A stretch of DNA of 64,000 nt. Origin: Marseilla massiliensis (GTDB lineage Bacteria; Bacteroidota; Bacteroidia; Bacteroidales; Bacteroidaceae). The notes beneath the pieces are model-generated. The model worked only from the letters and a program-made list of their open reading frames with translations. It had not been told where the DNA came from and did not search any database. Position numbers and translations under genes: made by a program. Every line of letters starts with the position of its first letter. Positions within the stretch are counted from its first letter, which is position 1. Location: NCBI RefSeq assembly GCF_016899955.1, contig NZ_JACJJL010000011.1, forward strand, positions 52,741 through 116,740. The letters run 5' to 3'. Shown here piece by piece: positions 1 through 9,244 of the stretch.

Positions 1-394
1 GTAAGGTCATTAGCCTTGTTATTATGTCCATCATCTTTTTTAGCTTGTCTGTTCCAATCCTGAATAGCGATAGGAATACTATTATGTGGAACACGTTTGC
101 AATATATCCGCCCACGTTTCCGTTGTTTACAACCAGCTGATAGCATGACAGTACGGCAAAGGCAAATACAGGCAGCAGGAATGTGGTGTTGGTATAGATC
201 TTATTGGATGACGTGGCTTCAACCAGCATGGACATCATTATGAACATGGCTGATATGATGATGTAGTATGAACCTAACGGCCACAGAAACCATGGATTGA
301 GCGAACCGAAAAAGGCAATGACCATCCCGGCATAAAAGAAAGCGCTTGATAAGGCCTCTTTCTCTATCAAAAACAGTTTTTCAATATTTAGCAC
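1..394 (-). CDS. Partial membrane protein, O-antigen polymerase-like (C-terminus outside window)
   Basis: The minus-strand frame is open from the window edge to a GTG at 392-394, giving about 131 residues of an N-terminal part. It starts V-L-N-I-E-K-L-F and is almost entirely hydrophobic, with segments such as FFYAGMVIAFFGSLNPWFLW and FLLPVFAFAVLSCYQLVV. It overlaps the end of the flippase gene by 14 bases, so it is the next gene of the same polysaccharide operon. A multi-spanning protein in this place is most often the Wzy-type polymerase or ligase. That is inference from context, because the diagnostic periplasmic loop lies outside the window. The start is uncertain; no ATG precedes it in frame. 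Confidence 0.6.
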   Translation of the reverse strand, partial: MLNIEKLFLIEKEALSSAFFYAGMVIAFFGSLNPWFLWPLGSYYIIISAMFIMMSMLVEATSSNKIYTNTTFLLPVFAFAVLSCYQLVVNNGNVGGYIANVFHIIVFLSLFRIGTDKLKKMMDIITRLMTL

Positions 395-1913
395 GGGTGG
401 TAAGTCTTTGGTTTAGCAAATTCTTAATAAACTCTTTCTCCTTGTCGCTGGTGGAAAAATACCATCCGGATACCGCTCCGCTGATGACGCACAATGCGAT
501 GGTAACGACAAACCTGTAAGGCATGTCGATGACGTTTGCACATAATTCGCCAGTGATGGTGAGGGTGATGCACAATGGTATCAATGGAACTATTGTTTCT
601 TTTATGAAGGATGCCGGTGACAGTCCTGCTGTCTTGGCCAAATATGGTATTCTAATCAAGGCGACGATTAATTCTACGATGGTATACGTCCACATTATTG
701 CGGCTATTGTTCCACCGTTTGCCAAGATGAGATAGAAGAATGGCAGCAGTGTCAACTTGGGCGTAAAGGTGATTATTGTGTATGTCTTTATTTTGCCCAA
801 CGCCTGGTTGGCCACATTGAGCCCTATGGTAATTTGGTCGAATAAGAATGCCAATATAATGAATCTGCAGAATGTGGCGGTGTGGTCCGGTACGTCTTTC
901 AGCCAGAAACTGAGTATGGCCGGCATCTCAATCATTATTGGTATGGATATCATTGCCATGAAAGCCGTTGAATACTTGCTTTCAAGGCCGGCCAACCTGA
1001 GCATGTCGTCTCTGTGGTTGCCTCCCTCTGCTTTCAGTATTTGCGGGTTCATTGCATTGAGAATGGATGTTGCGATGAAAGATATTGCGCCATATACTTG
1101 AAACGAAATGCCGTAGGCAGCATTTATTACCGTCCCGAAGAAATGGTTGAGTATAATTCCTGTTCCTTGGTTTCTGCAAGCAATGGCCCCCATGCCGTAT
1201 GATGTCCAGCCAATGAATCCTACAAGTTGCTTTATGCATTGCCTGTCTATCTGCTTTGGTTTGATTATTATGCAGCTTTCCTGGAAGTGCAATTTTGCGT
1301 AAGCCACATAAGCTATGAGGTTCAGGCTTAGCACCCCGGCCATCGCCCAGGCATAGGTTATAAGCCTGTCTATGGTTATATAGGATATGCAGATGGCGAT
1401 GACCAGTTTCAGTACTCCATCAAAAATCTCGACCACAGATATGTACACAATGTTCTCCCTGGCAATGAAGAGCGCTTTGTATGGGGCCGTTATGATGGTG
1501 ATGAAGAGCATGGCCACTGTTATTATATATACGGTGTCGGCAGCCTGGAGCCTTGCCGTTTCAATGTTCAGGACGTCAAAGACAATCCATTGCCTGCATA
1601 CAAGCAGGGCACTTCCTATCACAACGCCTATAGTGATGTGCAGAAAGAGGCTGTTTGCGAATATTTTGCTTATATAATCGGTCTTGCCTGCGCCATGGTA
1701 ATAGGATATGTAGCGTTGCGTTGTTATTACGAGAGCATTCGTGAGGAAGCCGAGCATGGCAACAACGCCTCCGACCACAGAATATATTCCATAGTCCGAT
1801 ACATTCAGAGCGTGAAGAATCAGGCGTGTGGAATATAGCGACAGGCAGATGTTGATTATTGCTTTTGTATATTGGGCAATTGTGTTTATTATGATGCGTT
1901 TTGCCGGTTCCAT
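381..1913 (-). CDS. Polysaccharide flippase, MATE/Wzx family
   Basis: A 510-residue polytopic inner-membrane protein of the Wzx-like lipopolysaccharide/capsule flippase group, expected to move undecaprenyl-linked repeat units to the periplasmic face. The N-terminus (RIIINTIAQYTKAIINICLS, then STRLILHALNVSDYGIYSVV) is the usual start of Bacteroidales members, and about 12-14 hydrophobic segments follow over the full length. Length is normal for the family. It lies 19 bases downstream of the chain-length gene on the same strand and overlaps the next membrane-protein gene, which fits an export operon read leftwards. The transported glycan cannot be told from sequence. Confidence 0.85.
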   Translation of the reverse strand: MEPAKRIIINTIAQYTKAIINICLSLYSTRLILHALNVSDYGIYSVVGGVVAMLGFLTNALVITTQRYISYYHGAGKTDYISKIFANSLFLHITIGVVIGSALLVCRQWIVFDVLNIETARLQAADTVYIITVAMLFITIITAPYKALFIARENIVYISVVEIFDGVLKLVIAICISYITIDRLITYAWAMAGVLSLNLIAYVAYAKLHFQESCIIIKPKQIDRQCIKQLVGFIGWTSYGMGAIACRNQGTGIILNHFFGTVINAAYGISFQVYGAISFIATSILNAMNPQILKAEGGNHRDDMLRLAGLESKYSTAFMAMISIPIMIEMPAILSFWLKDVPDHTATFCRFIILAFLFDQITIGLNVANQALGKIKTYTIITFTPKLTLLPFFYLILANGGTIAAIMWTYTIVELIVALIRIPYLAKTAGLSPASFIKETIVPLIPLCITLTITGELCANVIDMPYRFVVTIALCVISGAVSGWYFSTSDKEKEFIKNLLNQRLTTRAKY

Positions 1914-1932
1914 CTACTATTGCTTGTTTGCT

Positions 1933-3024
1933 CTATCCTTGTGCGTTCTTGTTATTCAGCTGATTGATGAAGTCGTCCTTAAGAATATAGATGATGGTTC
2001 CGACGAAAGTAACAAACATCATTGCAAATACAAACAGCATTCTTTTGGGCCCGGCAGGCTTATGTGGCACCGACGAGCCCTGCAGTATGGTGAATGCCGG
2101 TGTGCGTTCTTGCACTTTGGCCTTGGCCATCTGCATCTGCGTGTTCATTGTCGTGTATGTGTTATACTTTATTTGCATGTCATTTTCAAGGTCTTCTTCC
2201 TTCGACTTGTAACTGGCCAGCGACAGGTTTGTGTTAGAGTCTGCAAAGTCTGAATACTTCTTGCGGGCATCTTCATATTCCTTCTTGGCTTCGTTGGTCA
2301 GCTTTGTGTAATACTCAAGGTCGGTCTTGGCTTTCCTTGTCCTGTATTCTATTATGAAGTCCTGCAATTTCACGCGTGCCGTGTCGGCCATGGTGGCGCA
2401 TATCAGCTTGTCTTGGTCTTGTACGGTTATTGTTATCACATCCGTTTTTTTGTCCACAGAGCATGTTATATTCTTCCTGATCATGTCCACAATCGAGTTT
2501 TGTTTCTTTGTCAGGCAGAATTGGTCGACAGTGCCATTGCCATTTGCCTTGCCTGCCAGTCCGTCGGTATTGTCGTCGTCGGGGAACATTTCGGCCAGCA
2601 TGCCCTTGAGCCATACGAACGGGACGCTGTAGATTGATATCTTCTGGTGGTCTTTGAGGTATGTGTAATAATCCGTGGTCAGGTCGCCGTCTTCGTTTTT
2701 TACTTTGACATTGAACAGTCCCACGATGAAATTCGACGATTCCATCACGTCGGGATACAGCGTCGGGTAGATTGCGTCAGACGACACCATGTTGCCCAGG
2801 TTCAATCCGAAAGACGATGCCAGCGAGCTTAGTGACCCACCGCTCGGGGCGCTTTCCATCTCGGGGGCCAGTGTTACAGAAGTGGTGTAGTATCGTGGTT
2901 GTGGCAATATCCAGATGCATGACAGACAAAAAGCCCATGCCAATGTCTTTACGAACAGCCTTTTTTTGCTGAAGAGCTTTTTTATTATCACCCTCAGGTC
3001 TATTGTTTCCTTGTCATTTGTCAT
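1933..3024 (-). CDS. Polysaccharide chain-length determinant protein (Wzz-like)
   Basis: A 363-residue protein with the classic Wzz layout: a cytoplasmic N-terminus (MTNDKETIDLRVIIKKLFSK), a first membrane helix at about residues 23-42, a long periplasmic region with coiled-coil character (residues about 210-300, rich in K, E and Y), and a second helix near residues 329-350 (FVFAMMFVTFVGTIIYILK). A proline-rich stretch (SSVPHKPAGPKR) precedes the second helix, as is usual. No cytoplasmic kinase domain is present. It sits between the export-protein gene and the flippase and should set glycan chain length together with them. Confidence 0.88.
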   Translation of the reverse strand: MTNDKETIDLRVIIKKLFSKKRLFVKTLAWAFCLSCIWILPQPRYYTTSVTLAPEMESAPSGGSLSSLASSFGLNLGNMVSSDAIYPTLYPDVMESSNFIVGLFNVKVKNEDGDLTTDYYTYLKDHQKISIYSVPFVWLKGMLAEMFPDDDNTDGLAGKANGNGTVDQFCLTKKQNSIVDMIRKNITCSVDKKTDVITITVQDQDKLICATMADTARVKLQDFIIEYRTRKAKTDLEYYTKLTNEAKKEYEDARKKYSDFADSNTNLSLASYKSKEEDLENDMQIKYNTYTTMNTQMQMAKAKVQERTPAFTILQGSSVPHKPAGPKRMLFVFAMMFVTFVGTIIYILKDDFINQLNNKNAQG

Positions 3025-3123
3025 ATTGTTCTTTATTTAGGCGTGATACAGTCGGATGTGTGCATGGCGGCATGGCGCATTCCGCTGTCGCTGTGCCATA
3101 GCCGCATCATGCGCATCATTATC

Positions 3124-5661
3124 CTAATTCTTTATCAAGTTGGCTATCGTTGCTATCATCGTTGCCACAGATGCTGTGCCCGAACCGATGGCCACCATTT
3201 CTGCTACGGTGAGCTTCCTTGCCTCGGGTTTGCTTGGCACCACTATCTCACAGCCTGGCATGGGCTTGTTTTTCCGGCTTGCCTTGGCTATCGTACCATT
3301 CATGTATATGATGTATGTCTGGCTTTTCTTGGCATTGTTGCCCCATCCACCGGCTTGGTCGATGTAGTACTTTAGGTTTTCGCCATCGCGGAAGGCAACC
3401 GTATTCGGATACATCACGTCGCCGCTTATCTTCACCGTCCCCGAGTATTCAGGCACAATGATGCGGTCGCCTTCGCGCAAAACGATATCGTAATTGCTTC
3501 CCGGATGCTCCATTGCCATGTCGAGGTTGATGCCGACAGCATAGGTCTCTCCCAAGTCAAGCTTTTTTGTATCGATGGTGTCACCCTTGCCGCTTTGCGC
3601 CTGTGCCATCTTGATAACGTTCTCCATCCTCATGCGTTCCTCTGGCGTGATGGTTCGCACCAGGCGCGCCCCTTCCGGGTATGCCGTGTTGGTTAGTCCG
3701 CCGGCCTGCTTGATCACTTCGCTCAGGCGTTGGCTTTTCTTTGCCAGCGTATATGTTCCGCTGTACAGCACTTCGCCTTCAATCGATACGTTCTTCTGTT
3801 CGGTGTAGCCGGGTATGGCGCGAACGTACACCTCGTCGAAGGGCTGTAGCACAAATCCGGGCTCACCGTCAATCACGAAGCCGTCTTTCAAAGAGAAGGA
3901 GAATGTGCGGGCTATGGTGTCCGACACGCTGGTGGCCTTGGGGTTGAATATCCGGCGCGACACGTCGACTTTCATTACCGAAGCCGTGTTCTTCAGTCCT
4001 CCGGCTTGCAGAACGAAATCCTCAAGGGTTTCGTTGTCGGCATACTGGTAAGTGCCGGGGTACATGACCTCACCGTGTATTGTGATTATCCTTTCCTCCT
4101 GCAGTTCTTTCTTGCTCGGTATGTACAGCACATCCTCGTTTCTCAGGGGGATGTCGGGCTCTTTGCCGGCCATGATCCCTGCCACGTCAACCGACAGCAC
4201 TTCGAGCGTCCGGTCGGGTTTCATGCGGTGCATTACGGCGCGGGCTGTGAATGCGTCCTCGGTCACGCCTTCGGCATGCTCAATAAGCGAGCGCACCGTG
4301 GAAATGCCGCCACCAACCTGATACATGCCCGGGCGGAACACGGCTCCTTTTATCTCTACCATGTTAGAGTACCGGGGTATGACGGAGTCTACATTCACAG
4401 AGTCTTCGTCATTCATCTTGAACGAGTTTATGTCAAATTCGTCAACATCGTATATCGAGTATTTCTGCCCGGCCTTGCGTATCACCTTTACCGATTTCCT
4501 GTATGCGTTGCCGGTGAAGCCGCCTGCATACTTTAAAAGCGAGCCCAGGCTCTCGTTCTTTTTCATTTCATAAAACATTGGGCGCTTCACTTTGCCGGCT
4601 ATGTTGACCAGGCAGTCGTAAGGCCCTACCACGATGACATCGTTGTCAGTCAGGCGTATGTTTCCGTTCAGCTTGCCGTTGAGAATGTAGTCGTAGATGT
4701 CAACCACGGAGACAAGCCTGTTGTGCCTGTATACTTTTATGTTGCGCAGCGTGCCGATGTCGTTTATTCCGCCCGCCATATACAGTGCATGGAAGACGGT
4801 GGCAAAGGCCGAGACGGTGTATGTGCCCGGGGTTTCAACCTCGCCCATCACGTTGATTGTTATGGTTCTTGTCTGCCCGACGGTGAGCGTTATCCGAGAG
4901 CTGCTGTATCTTGTGCCTAACGTAGAGCGCAACCGTGCATTTGCTTCTGCCACGGTCAGTCCGCTCACGCTCACGGGCCCGTAGCCCTCTATGGTCACAG
5001 TGCCGTCGGGAGACACCGTGCTCTCTATGGTGCTCTGCGAAGCTCCGTAAATGTCGATGAACACAGCGTCGCCCGGGCCGAGCCTGTAGTCTTGGGGCGT
5101 GGCAATGTTCATGTTGGGTTCAAACGTCAGGTTGTTGTTGTTGAATATGTCGTGACCGAATATTTTGCGTTTGTTCTTGTCTTCCCTGTCTCTCATCATC
5201 TGCTCGAGGTACATCTGGTCGTATATCTCCGTCGAGTCGGGCATGAAAGAGCTCAGTTCTTTGTGCATCAGAAGATACTCCGGGTCGTTGCTGTCATACG
5301 TGTTCTTGACAGGCTCTTTGATGTTTCCGTCTTTTATCCTGTATTGTGAAACGTTGGCACTCTGCTTCTTGTTTCCGTTGTTCTTGCGCAGCCTATCGGT
5401 GTTTTTGCCTGTCGTGGTTATGTCTTTTACGCCCAAGCCTTGGTTGTTCATCTGGCGCTCATATTTGTCTTTGACGCTCCTTATCTGGTCTATGGTTACG
5501 CCTCGTTGCATCAGTTTGGTGACAATTTGCGACTGTGATGTCCCTTTTTGCTGCTCTTCGATGACATACTCCATTATCTGTTGGTCGGTCATTGATGATT
5601 GCGCAATGGCGGCCGTCATCGAGACCACCAGCATAAATATGGAAACGAGGTACCTTTTCAT
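3124..5661 (-). CDS. SLBB-domain polysaccharide export outer-membrane protein (Wza-like)
   Basis: An 845-residue secreted protein with signal peptide MKRYLVSIFMLVVSMTAAIA. The mature part has a helical, charged N-terminal segment, then a Poly_export domain (DYRLGPGDAVFIDIYG, near residues 190-270), then a series of SLBB beta-grasp repeats marked by motifs such as GEVETPGTY, GAVFRPGMY, GEVMYPGTY, GEVLYSGTY and GDVMYPNTV. The C-terminus has a hydrophobic helix (MVAIGSGTASVATMIATIANL). There is no lipobox, unlike enterobacterial Wza. It is the first gene of the leftward operon and should form the outer-membrane or periplasmic exit channel for the glycan assembled by the following genes. Confidence 0.9.
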   Translation of the reverse strand: MKRYLVSIFMLVVSMTAAIAQSSMTDQQIMEYVIEEQQKGTSQSQIVTKLMQRGVTIDQIRSVKDKYERQMNNQGLGVKDITTTGKNTDRLRKNNGNKKQSANVSQYRIKDGNIKEPVKNTYDSNDPEYLLMHKELSSFMPDSTEIYDQMYLEQMMRDREDKNKRKIFGHDIFNNNNLTFEPNMNIATPQDYRLGPGDAVFIDIYGASQSTIESTVSPDGTVTIEGYGPVSVSGLTVAEANARLRSTLGTRYSSSRITLTVGQTRTITINVMGEVETPGTYTVSAFATVFHALYMAGGINDIGTLRNIKVYRHNRLVSVVDIYDYILNGKLNGNIRLTDNDVIVVGPYDCLVNIAGKVKRPMFYEMKKNESLGSLLKYAGGFTGNAYRKSVKVIRKAGQKYSIYDVDEFDINSFKMNDEDSVNVDSVIPRYSNMVEIKGAVFRPGMYQVGGGISTVRSLIEHAEGVTEDAFTARAVMHRMKPDRTLEVLSVDVAGIMAGKEPDIPLRNEDVLYIPSKKELQEERIITIHGEVMYPGTYQYADNETLEDFVLQAGGLKNTASVMKVDVSRRIFNPKATSVSDTIARTFSFSLKDGFVIDGEPGFVLQPFDEVYVRAIPGYTEQKNVSIEGEVLYSGTYTLAKKSQRLSEVIKQAGGLTNTAYPEGARLVRTITPEERMRMENVIKMAQAQSGKGDTIDTKKLDLGETYAVGINLDMAMEHPGSNYDIVLREGDRIIVPEYSGTVKISGDVMYPNTVAFRDGENLKYYIDQAGGWGNNAKKSQTYIIYMNGTIAKASRKNKPMPGCEIVVPSKPEARKLTVAEMVAIGSGTASVATMIATIANLIKN

Positions 5662-5736
5662 TTTTTTGAGTGTGATAAATGCCTTTTTTACGTGTAATTC
5701 CTTCTTTAAATAAACACCATTTTCAGAAAATTATTG

Positions 5737-5744
5737 CAAAGGTA
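5737..5744 (-). promoter_or_regulatory. Promoter -7 box for the polysaccharide export operon
   Basis: On the minus strand this reads TACCTTTG, a match to the Bacteroidetes -7 consensus TAnnTTTG, about 75 bases upstream of the SLBB gene start. No clear TTTG -33 box is seen at the usual spacing, so the call rests on the -7 box and position. Confidence 0.5.
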
Positions 5745-5788
5745 CGCAATTTTTCTGTCTTCTTATGTCGTATTTCACAGAAAATATA

Positions 5789-5796
5789 TATCTTTG
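5789..5796 (+). promoter_or_regulatory. Promoter -7 box for ssrA
   Basis: TATCTTTG matches TAnnTTTG and lies about 38 bases before the mature tmRNA 5' end, leaving a short leader for 5' processing. It is divergent from, and only about 45 bases away from, the box of the polysaccharide operon. The -33 region is not clear. Confidence 0.5.
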
Positions 5797-5833
5797 CATT
5801 GTTTTCGGAGGAAAACAAGTAACATATCATCAT

Positions 5834-6232
5834 GGGCTTGACTGGATTTGACAGCGGGTTGAGATGGTACGTAAGCATGCGGAGTGACGACTGTATACTC
5901 CATAATCCATTCGGTCAAAAATTTATCTGGCGAAAACAACTACGCTCTCGCTGCCTAATCGAAGCATAGTAGATTACTGGCTTTATCCCGCCACCAGGTG
6001 GCGGGACGAGACATCGCTCAAAGGCTGTTGTTCCGAAGCTCTTTGGTCAAGCGGTGCGGTTTTATCGGGAATAGTCGTGCTATAGCCCCGGCGGCACGAT
6101 GAAACAACAGGGGATAAGGTGCTGGTTGGTGGTCCGGGTCTTGCCATCACACGAAAACCAAAGTCCGGAATAAGCATGTAGAAAGCGTATGGTTTCCCTG
6201 TTTGGACGAGGGTTCGACTCCCTCCAGGTCCA
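5834..6232 (+). ncRNA. ssrA: Transfer-messenger RNA (tmRNA)
   Basis: The 5' end GGGCTTG (5834-5840) pairs with CAGGTCC (6225-6231) as the acceptor stem, followed by an A discriminator; CCA is not encoded. The T arm GGTTCGACTCC is present just before it. The resume frame GGC GAA AAC AAC TAC GCT CTC GCT GCC TAA at 5929-5958 encodes the proteolysis tag GENNYALAA, typical of Bacteroidetes. The RNA rescues stalled ribosomes with SmpB. Its length of about 399 nt is normal. Confidence 0.96.
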
Positions 6233-6236
6233 CAAA

Positions 6237-6261
6237 GGAAGTACACGTACTTCCTTTTTTT
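6237..6261 (+). terminator. Intrinsic terminator of ssrA
   Basis: The stem GGAAGTA/TACTTCC with loop CACG is followed directly by seven T residues, a textbook intrinsic terminator five bases after the tmRNA end. From 6262 to 6638 I see no gene, RNA or convincing repeat. Confidence 0.9.
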
Positions 6262-6638
6262 ATGCCTGTTGCTCCCGTTTCGCTTTCATAGCTTCATGCC
6301 TTGGCCGGTGCTGTTTGTGTGGCCTTTTGCCTGTTGTGGGTTGCGCGGGCATGGTGCTTACGTGCATTTTAGGTGCTGTGGCGGGCGTGTTGCCACCATA
6401 TTTATTATGGTTTGATTGACGGGTTGGTAACGGGCAGCCTGCATGGTATGGCTTTACGAAGGTGGCAATGTATGGTCAGCCAATGCCGGTTTTTGTCGTT
6501 CGGAGAGTGAGGGGGATTCTCTTTTGCAGGCCGTTTTTTATATCCCGCAAGTCAGAAACACAGTCATAAACACGTTTAAAATGTAAAAATGGTAGCTTTT
6601 TCTGTGGATTTATTATAGCAGAATTGCCTTTTTATTAA

Positions 6639-6646
6639 TAATTTTG
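6639..6646 (+). promoter_or_regulatory. Promoter -7 box for the tat operon
   Basis: TAATTTTG matches TAnnTTTG, 35 bases upstream of the tatA start codon. No good -33 box is visible. It is the only such box in the gap before the tat genes. Confidence 0.5.
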
Positions 6647-6680
6647 CACCGAGAACTAAACCCAAGAAACAAATAGCTTT

Positions 6681-6854
6681 ATGTTAGGAACACCAGAAAT
6701 CATTCTTATCGTGTTAGTGGTATTGCTGCTTTTTGGCGGCAAGAAGATTCCCGAACTGATGAAGGGGCTCGGCAAAGGAGTCAAGAGTTTCAAAGACGGG
6801 GTGAACGGAATAGCCGACGACCCGGCCAAGCCTGAGCCGGGCAATGACAAATAG
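6681..6854 (+). CDS. tatA: Sec-independent translocase subunit TatA
   Basis: A 57-residue protein with a short N-terminal membrane helix ([16 protein letters not shown]), a hinge and an amphipathic helix ([19 protein letters not shown]), the full TatA design. TatA forms the protein-conducting assembly for folded, twin-arginine-signal proteins. It is at the short end of the family. No tatB is nearby, as is usual in minimal TatAC systems. It lies 13 bases upstream of tatC and heads an apparent operon whose next two products carry twin-arginine motifs. Confidence 0.93.
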   Translation: MLGTPEIILIVLVVLLLFGGKKIPELMKGLGKGVKSFKDGVNGIADDPAKPEPGNDK

Positions 6855-6867
6855 GTGACCCGGGGAG

Positions 6868-7710
6868 ATGGCAACAGAAGGTAAACATAGGTCTGGCGGC
6901 GGGCATACAGACGGCGCGGAGCTCACTTTTTGGGAGCATCTCGACGTGCTTCGTGGCAGTCTTATCCGCATGATTGTGGCTGCTATAGTGGCCGCCGTGT
7001 TGGCCTTTTGCCTGAAGGAACCCTTGTTCAGCGTGGTGCTGGCCCCTGCCGACGGGTCGTTTTTCATTTACAGGTTGCTTGGCGGCGAGCCGTTTAGGCT
7101 GCACCTTATCAACACCGGGCTTACCGAGCAGTTTATGATTCACATGAAGGTGGCGCTCATGGGCGGCGTGCTCATAGCCTCGCCATATTTGCTCTACGTG
7201 CTCTTTCGATTCGTTTCGCCCGCATTGTATGAGAATGAGCGGCGCGTGTCGGTTCGTCTGGTGGTTGCGGCATACATCATGTTCATGGTTGGCGTGGCAG
7301 CCAACTACATGCTCATCTTTCCGCTTACGGTGCGTTTCCTTGGCACATATCAGGTGAGTCCGGGCATAGACAACATGCTGACCGTCGGTTCTTACATCGA
7401 TACGTTGCTGATGATGAGCCTTGTCTTTGGCATTGTCTTCGAGATACCTGTCGTCAGTTGGATGCTGGCGCGGTTCGGCATGTTGCGTGCCCGTTGGATG
7501 AGGCGTTTCCGGCGCCACGCTGTGGTGGCCATACTGGTTGTCTCGGCGGTGATAACCCCCACGGCCGATGTATTTACTCTTGTCATCGTGGCCCTGCCTA
7601 TATGGCTGCTCTACGAGTTGAGCATCGTTGTGGTTCGCTCGGCCGAGCTGTCTTCGTCGGCAGACGATGCTGAAGAATTGGATTCAACACAAAAACCAAT
7701 ACAAATATAA
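6868..7710 (+). CDS. tatC: Sec-independent translocase subunit TatC
   Basis: A 280-residue protein with six hydrophobic segments and the TatC N-terminal signature TFWEHLDVLRGSLIR near residues 19-33, which forms part of the twin-arginine binding site. The loop with SPALYENERR and the late segment AVITPTADVFTLVIVALPIW are also family features. It is the receptor of the Tat translocase and works with the TatA encoded just upstream. A charged, likely cytoplasmic N-terminal extension of about 17 residues precedes the core. The next gene starts three bases after the stop, so co-translation with the polyferredoxin is likely. Confidence 0.95.
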   Translation: MATEGKHRSGGGHTDGAELTFWEHLDVLRGSLIRMIVAAIVAAVLAFCLKEPLFSVVLAPADGSFFIYRLLGGEPFRLHLINTGLTEQFMIHMKVALMGGVLIASPYLLYVLFRFVSPALYENERRVSVRLVVAAYIMFMVGVAANYMLIFPLTVRFLGTYQVSPGIDNMLTVGSYIDTLLMMSLVFGIVFEIPVVSWMLARFGMLRARWMRRFRRHAVVAILVVSAVITPTADVFTLVIVALPIWLLYELSIVVVRSAELSSSADDAEELDSTQKPIQI

Positions 7711-7713
7711 ACA

Positions 7714-9219
7714 ATGCTAAGAAAAATAAGAACCGTTTTGGCAGCGGTGGTGTTCATGCTCGTCACCCTGCTGTTTGTCGACGTTTCCGGCGTGCTGCAC
7801 CATTGGCTGTCGTGGCTGGCCGAGATACAGTTGTGGCCGGCATTGCTGGCGCTCAACGCCGGGGTGATAGTGGCGTTGGTGGTCGTGACCCTTGTCTTCG
7901 GGCGCATATACTGTTCTGTCATTTGCCCGTTGGGCATCATGCAGGATGCAGTATCCCATGTCCGCTCGAGGCATAAGAGAAACCGTTTCCGCTACTCGCC
8001 CGAGAAGAAAGCGTGGCGCTACGGCTTCCTGGCTGTCTTCCTTGTGGCTTTTGCCGCAGGCATAGGCTCGTTGGTTGCCTTGCTTGCCCCTTACAGCTCG
8101 TATGGGCGTATGGCCGAAAACCTGCTCCGCCCGCTGTGGGGCCTGGGCAACAATTTGCTGGCAGCCATCGCTGAGCGCCTTGACAGCTATGCCTTCTATT
8201 CGGTCGATGTGTGGGTCAAGAGCCTGCCCACGTTCATCATCGCCGCCGTCTCGTTTGTTGTCATTGGCTTTCTGGCATGGCGTAGCGGGCGCACCTACTG
8301 CAATACGGTTTGCCCTGTGGGCACGATGCTCAGTTTCCTGGCACGGTTCTCATGGCTGAAGGTGCACATAGATACCGGAAAGTGCAATGCTTGCGGCCTC
8401 TGTGCCCGCAACTGCAAGGCATCGTGCATCGACTCAAAGAACCACCGCATAGACTATTCGCGCTGCGTGGTTTGCGGCGACTGCATCGACAAGTGCCACC
8501 AGCACGCCATCACATTCCGCCACGGGCGTCCGCAGCTGGCTGCCTCTGCGGCAGGCACAGGTGCCGGACACATCGACCAGGCTGTGGTCGATTCGGCACG
8601 GCGTTCGTTTCTTCTTGGCGTGGCCATGGCCACAACTTCTGCCGCTTTGGCCCAGGAGAAAAAGAAAGTAGACGGCGGACTGGCTGTCATTGAAGACAAG
8701 GTGGCCCCCGAAAGGGCCACGCCCATAACCCCTCCCGGCTCGCTGTCGGCCCAGAACATGGCCCGCCGCTGCACCGGGTGCCAGCTTTGCGTTTCGCAAT
8801 GCCCCAACTGCGTGTTGCGTCCGTCTACCGGGCTTCTGTCAATGATGCAGCCCACGGTGTCTTACGAGCGCGGCTACTGCCGCCCGGAGTGCACGCGCTG
8901 TTCGGAGGTATGCCCCACAGGGGCCATCCGGCCTATAACCAAAGCCGAGAAATCGTCGGTCCAGATAGGCCACGCGGTGTGGGTACGCAAGAACTGCGTG
9001 CCGCTTACCGACGGCGTGGAGTGCGGCAACTGCGCCCGCCATTGCCCGGCCGGCGCCATCACCATGGTAAGCTCCGACCCGGCCAACCCTGCGGCCCCGA
9101 AGATTCCGGCCGTCAACGAAGCCCGTTGCATAGGCTGCGGTGCTTGTGAGAATTTGTGTCCGGCCCGTCCTTTCAGTGCCATTTATGTTGAAGGGCACGA
9201 ACAGCACAGGGTGATTTGA
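7714..9219 (+). CDS. Membrane polyferredoxin with internal twin-arginine signal
   Basis: 501 residues in three parts. Residues 1-190 hold four membrane helices with NapH/CcoG-like cysteine motifs (CSVICPLG near 67 and CNTVCPVG near 196). Residues 223-265 hold a ferredoxin module (CNACGLC, CVVCGDC). At 295-313 there is a second signal-like segment, ARRSFLLGVAMATTSAALAQ, with RR at 296-297. The C-terminal part then has four more cysteine groups (CTGCQLC, CTRCSEVC, CGNCARHC, CIGCGACENLC). It probably passes electrons across the membrane to periplasmic redox partners. The internal RR motif suggests that the last domain is exported by the neighbouring TatAC. Electron donor and acceptor are unknown. 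Confidence 0.85.
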   Translation: MLRKIRTVLAAVVFMLVTLLFVDVSGVLHHWLSWLAEIQLWPALLALNAGVIVALVVVTLVFGRIYCSVICPLGIMQDAVSHVRSRHKRNRFRYSPEKKAWRYGFLAVFLVAFAAGIGSLVALLAPYSSYGRMAENLLRPLWGLGNNLLAAIAERLDSYAFYSVDVWVKSLPTFIIAAVSFVVIGFLAWRSGRTYCNTVCPVGTMLSFLARFSWLKVHIDTGKCNACGLCARNCKASCIDSKNHRIDYSRCVVCGDCIDKCHQHAITFRHGRPQLAASAAGTGAGHIDQAVVDSARRSFLLGVAMATTSAALAQEKKKVDGGLAVIEDKVAPERATPITPPGSLSAQNMARRCTGCQLCVSQCPNCVLRPSTGLLSMMQPTVSYERGYCRPECTRCSEVCPTGAIRPITKAEKSSVQIGHAVWVRKNCVPLTDGVECGNCARHCPAGAITMVSSDPANPAAPKIPAVNEARCIGCGACENLCPARPFSAIYVEGHEQHRVI

Positions 9220-9244
9220 TAAGAACCAAAACAAAGGCTAAGAT

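Noticed and set aside
5983..6419. Open frames across the tmRNA and its downstream gap
   Set aside because: They overlap ssrA and show no protein-like pattern.
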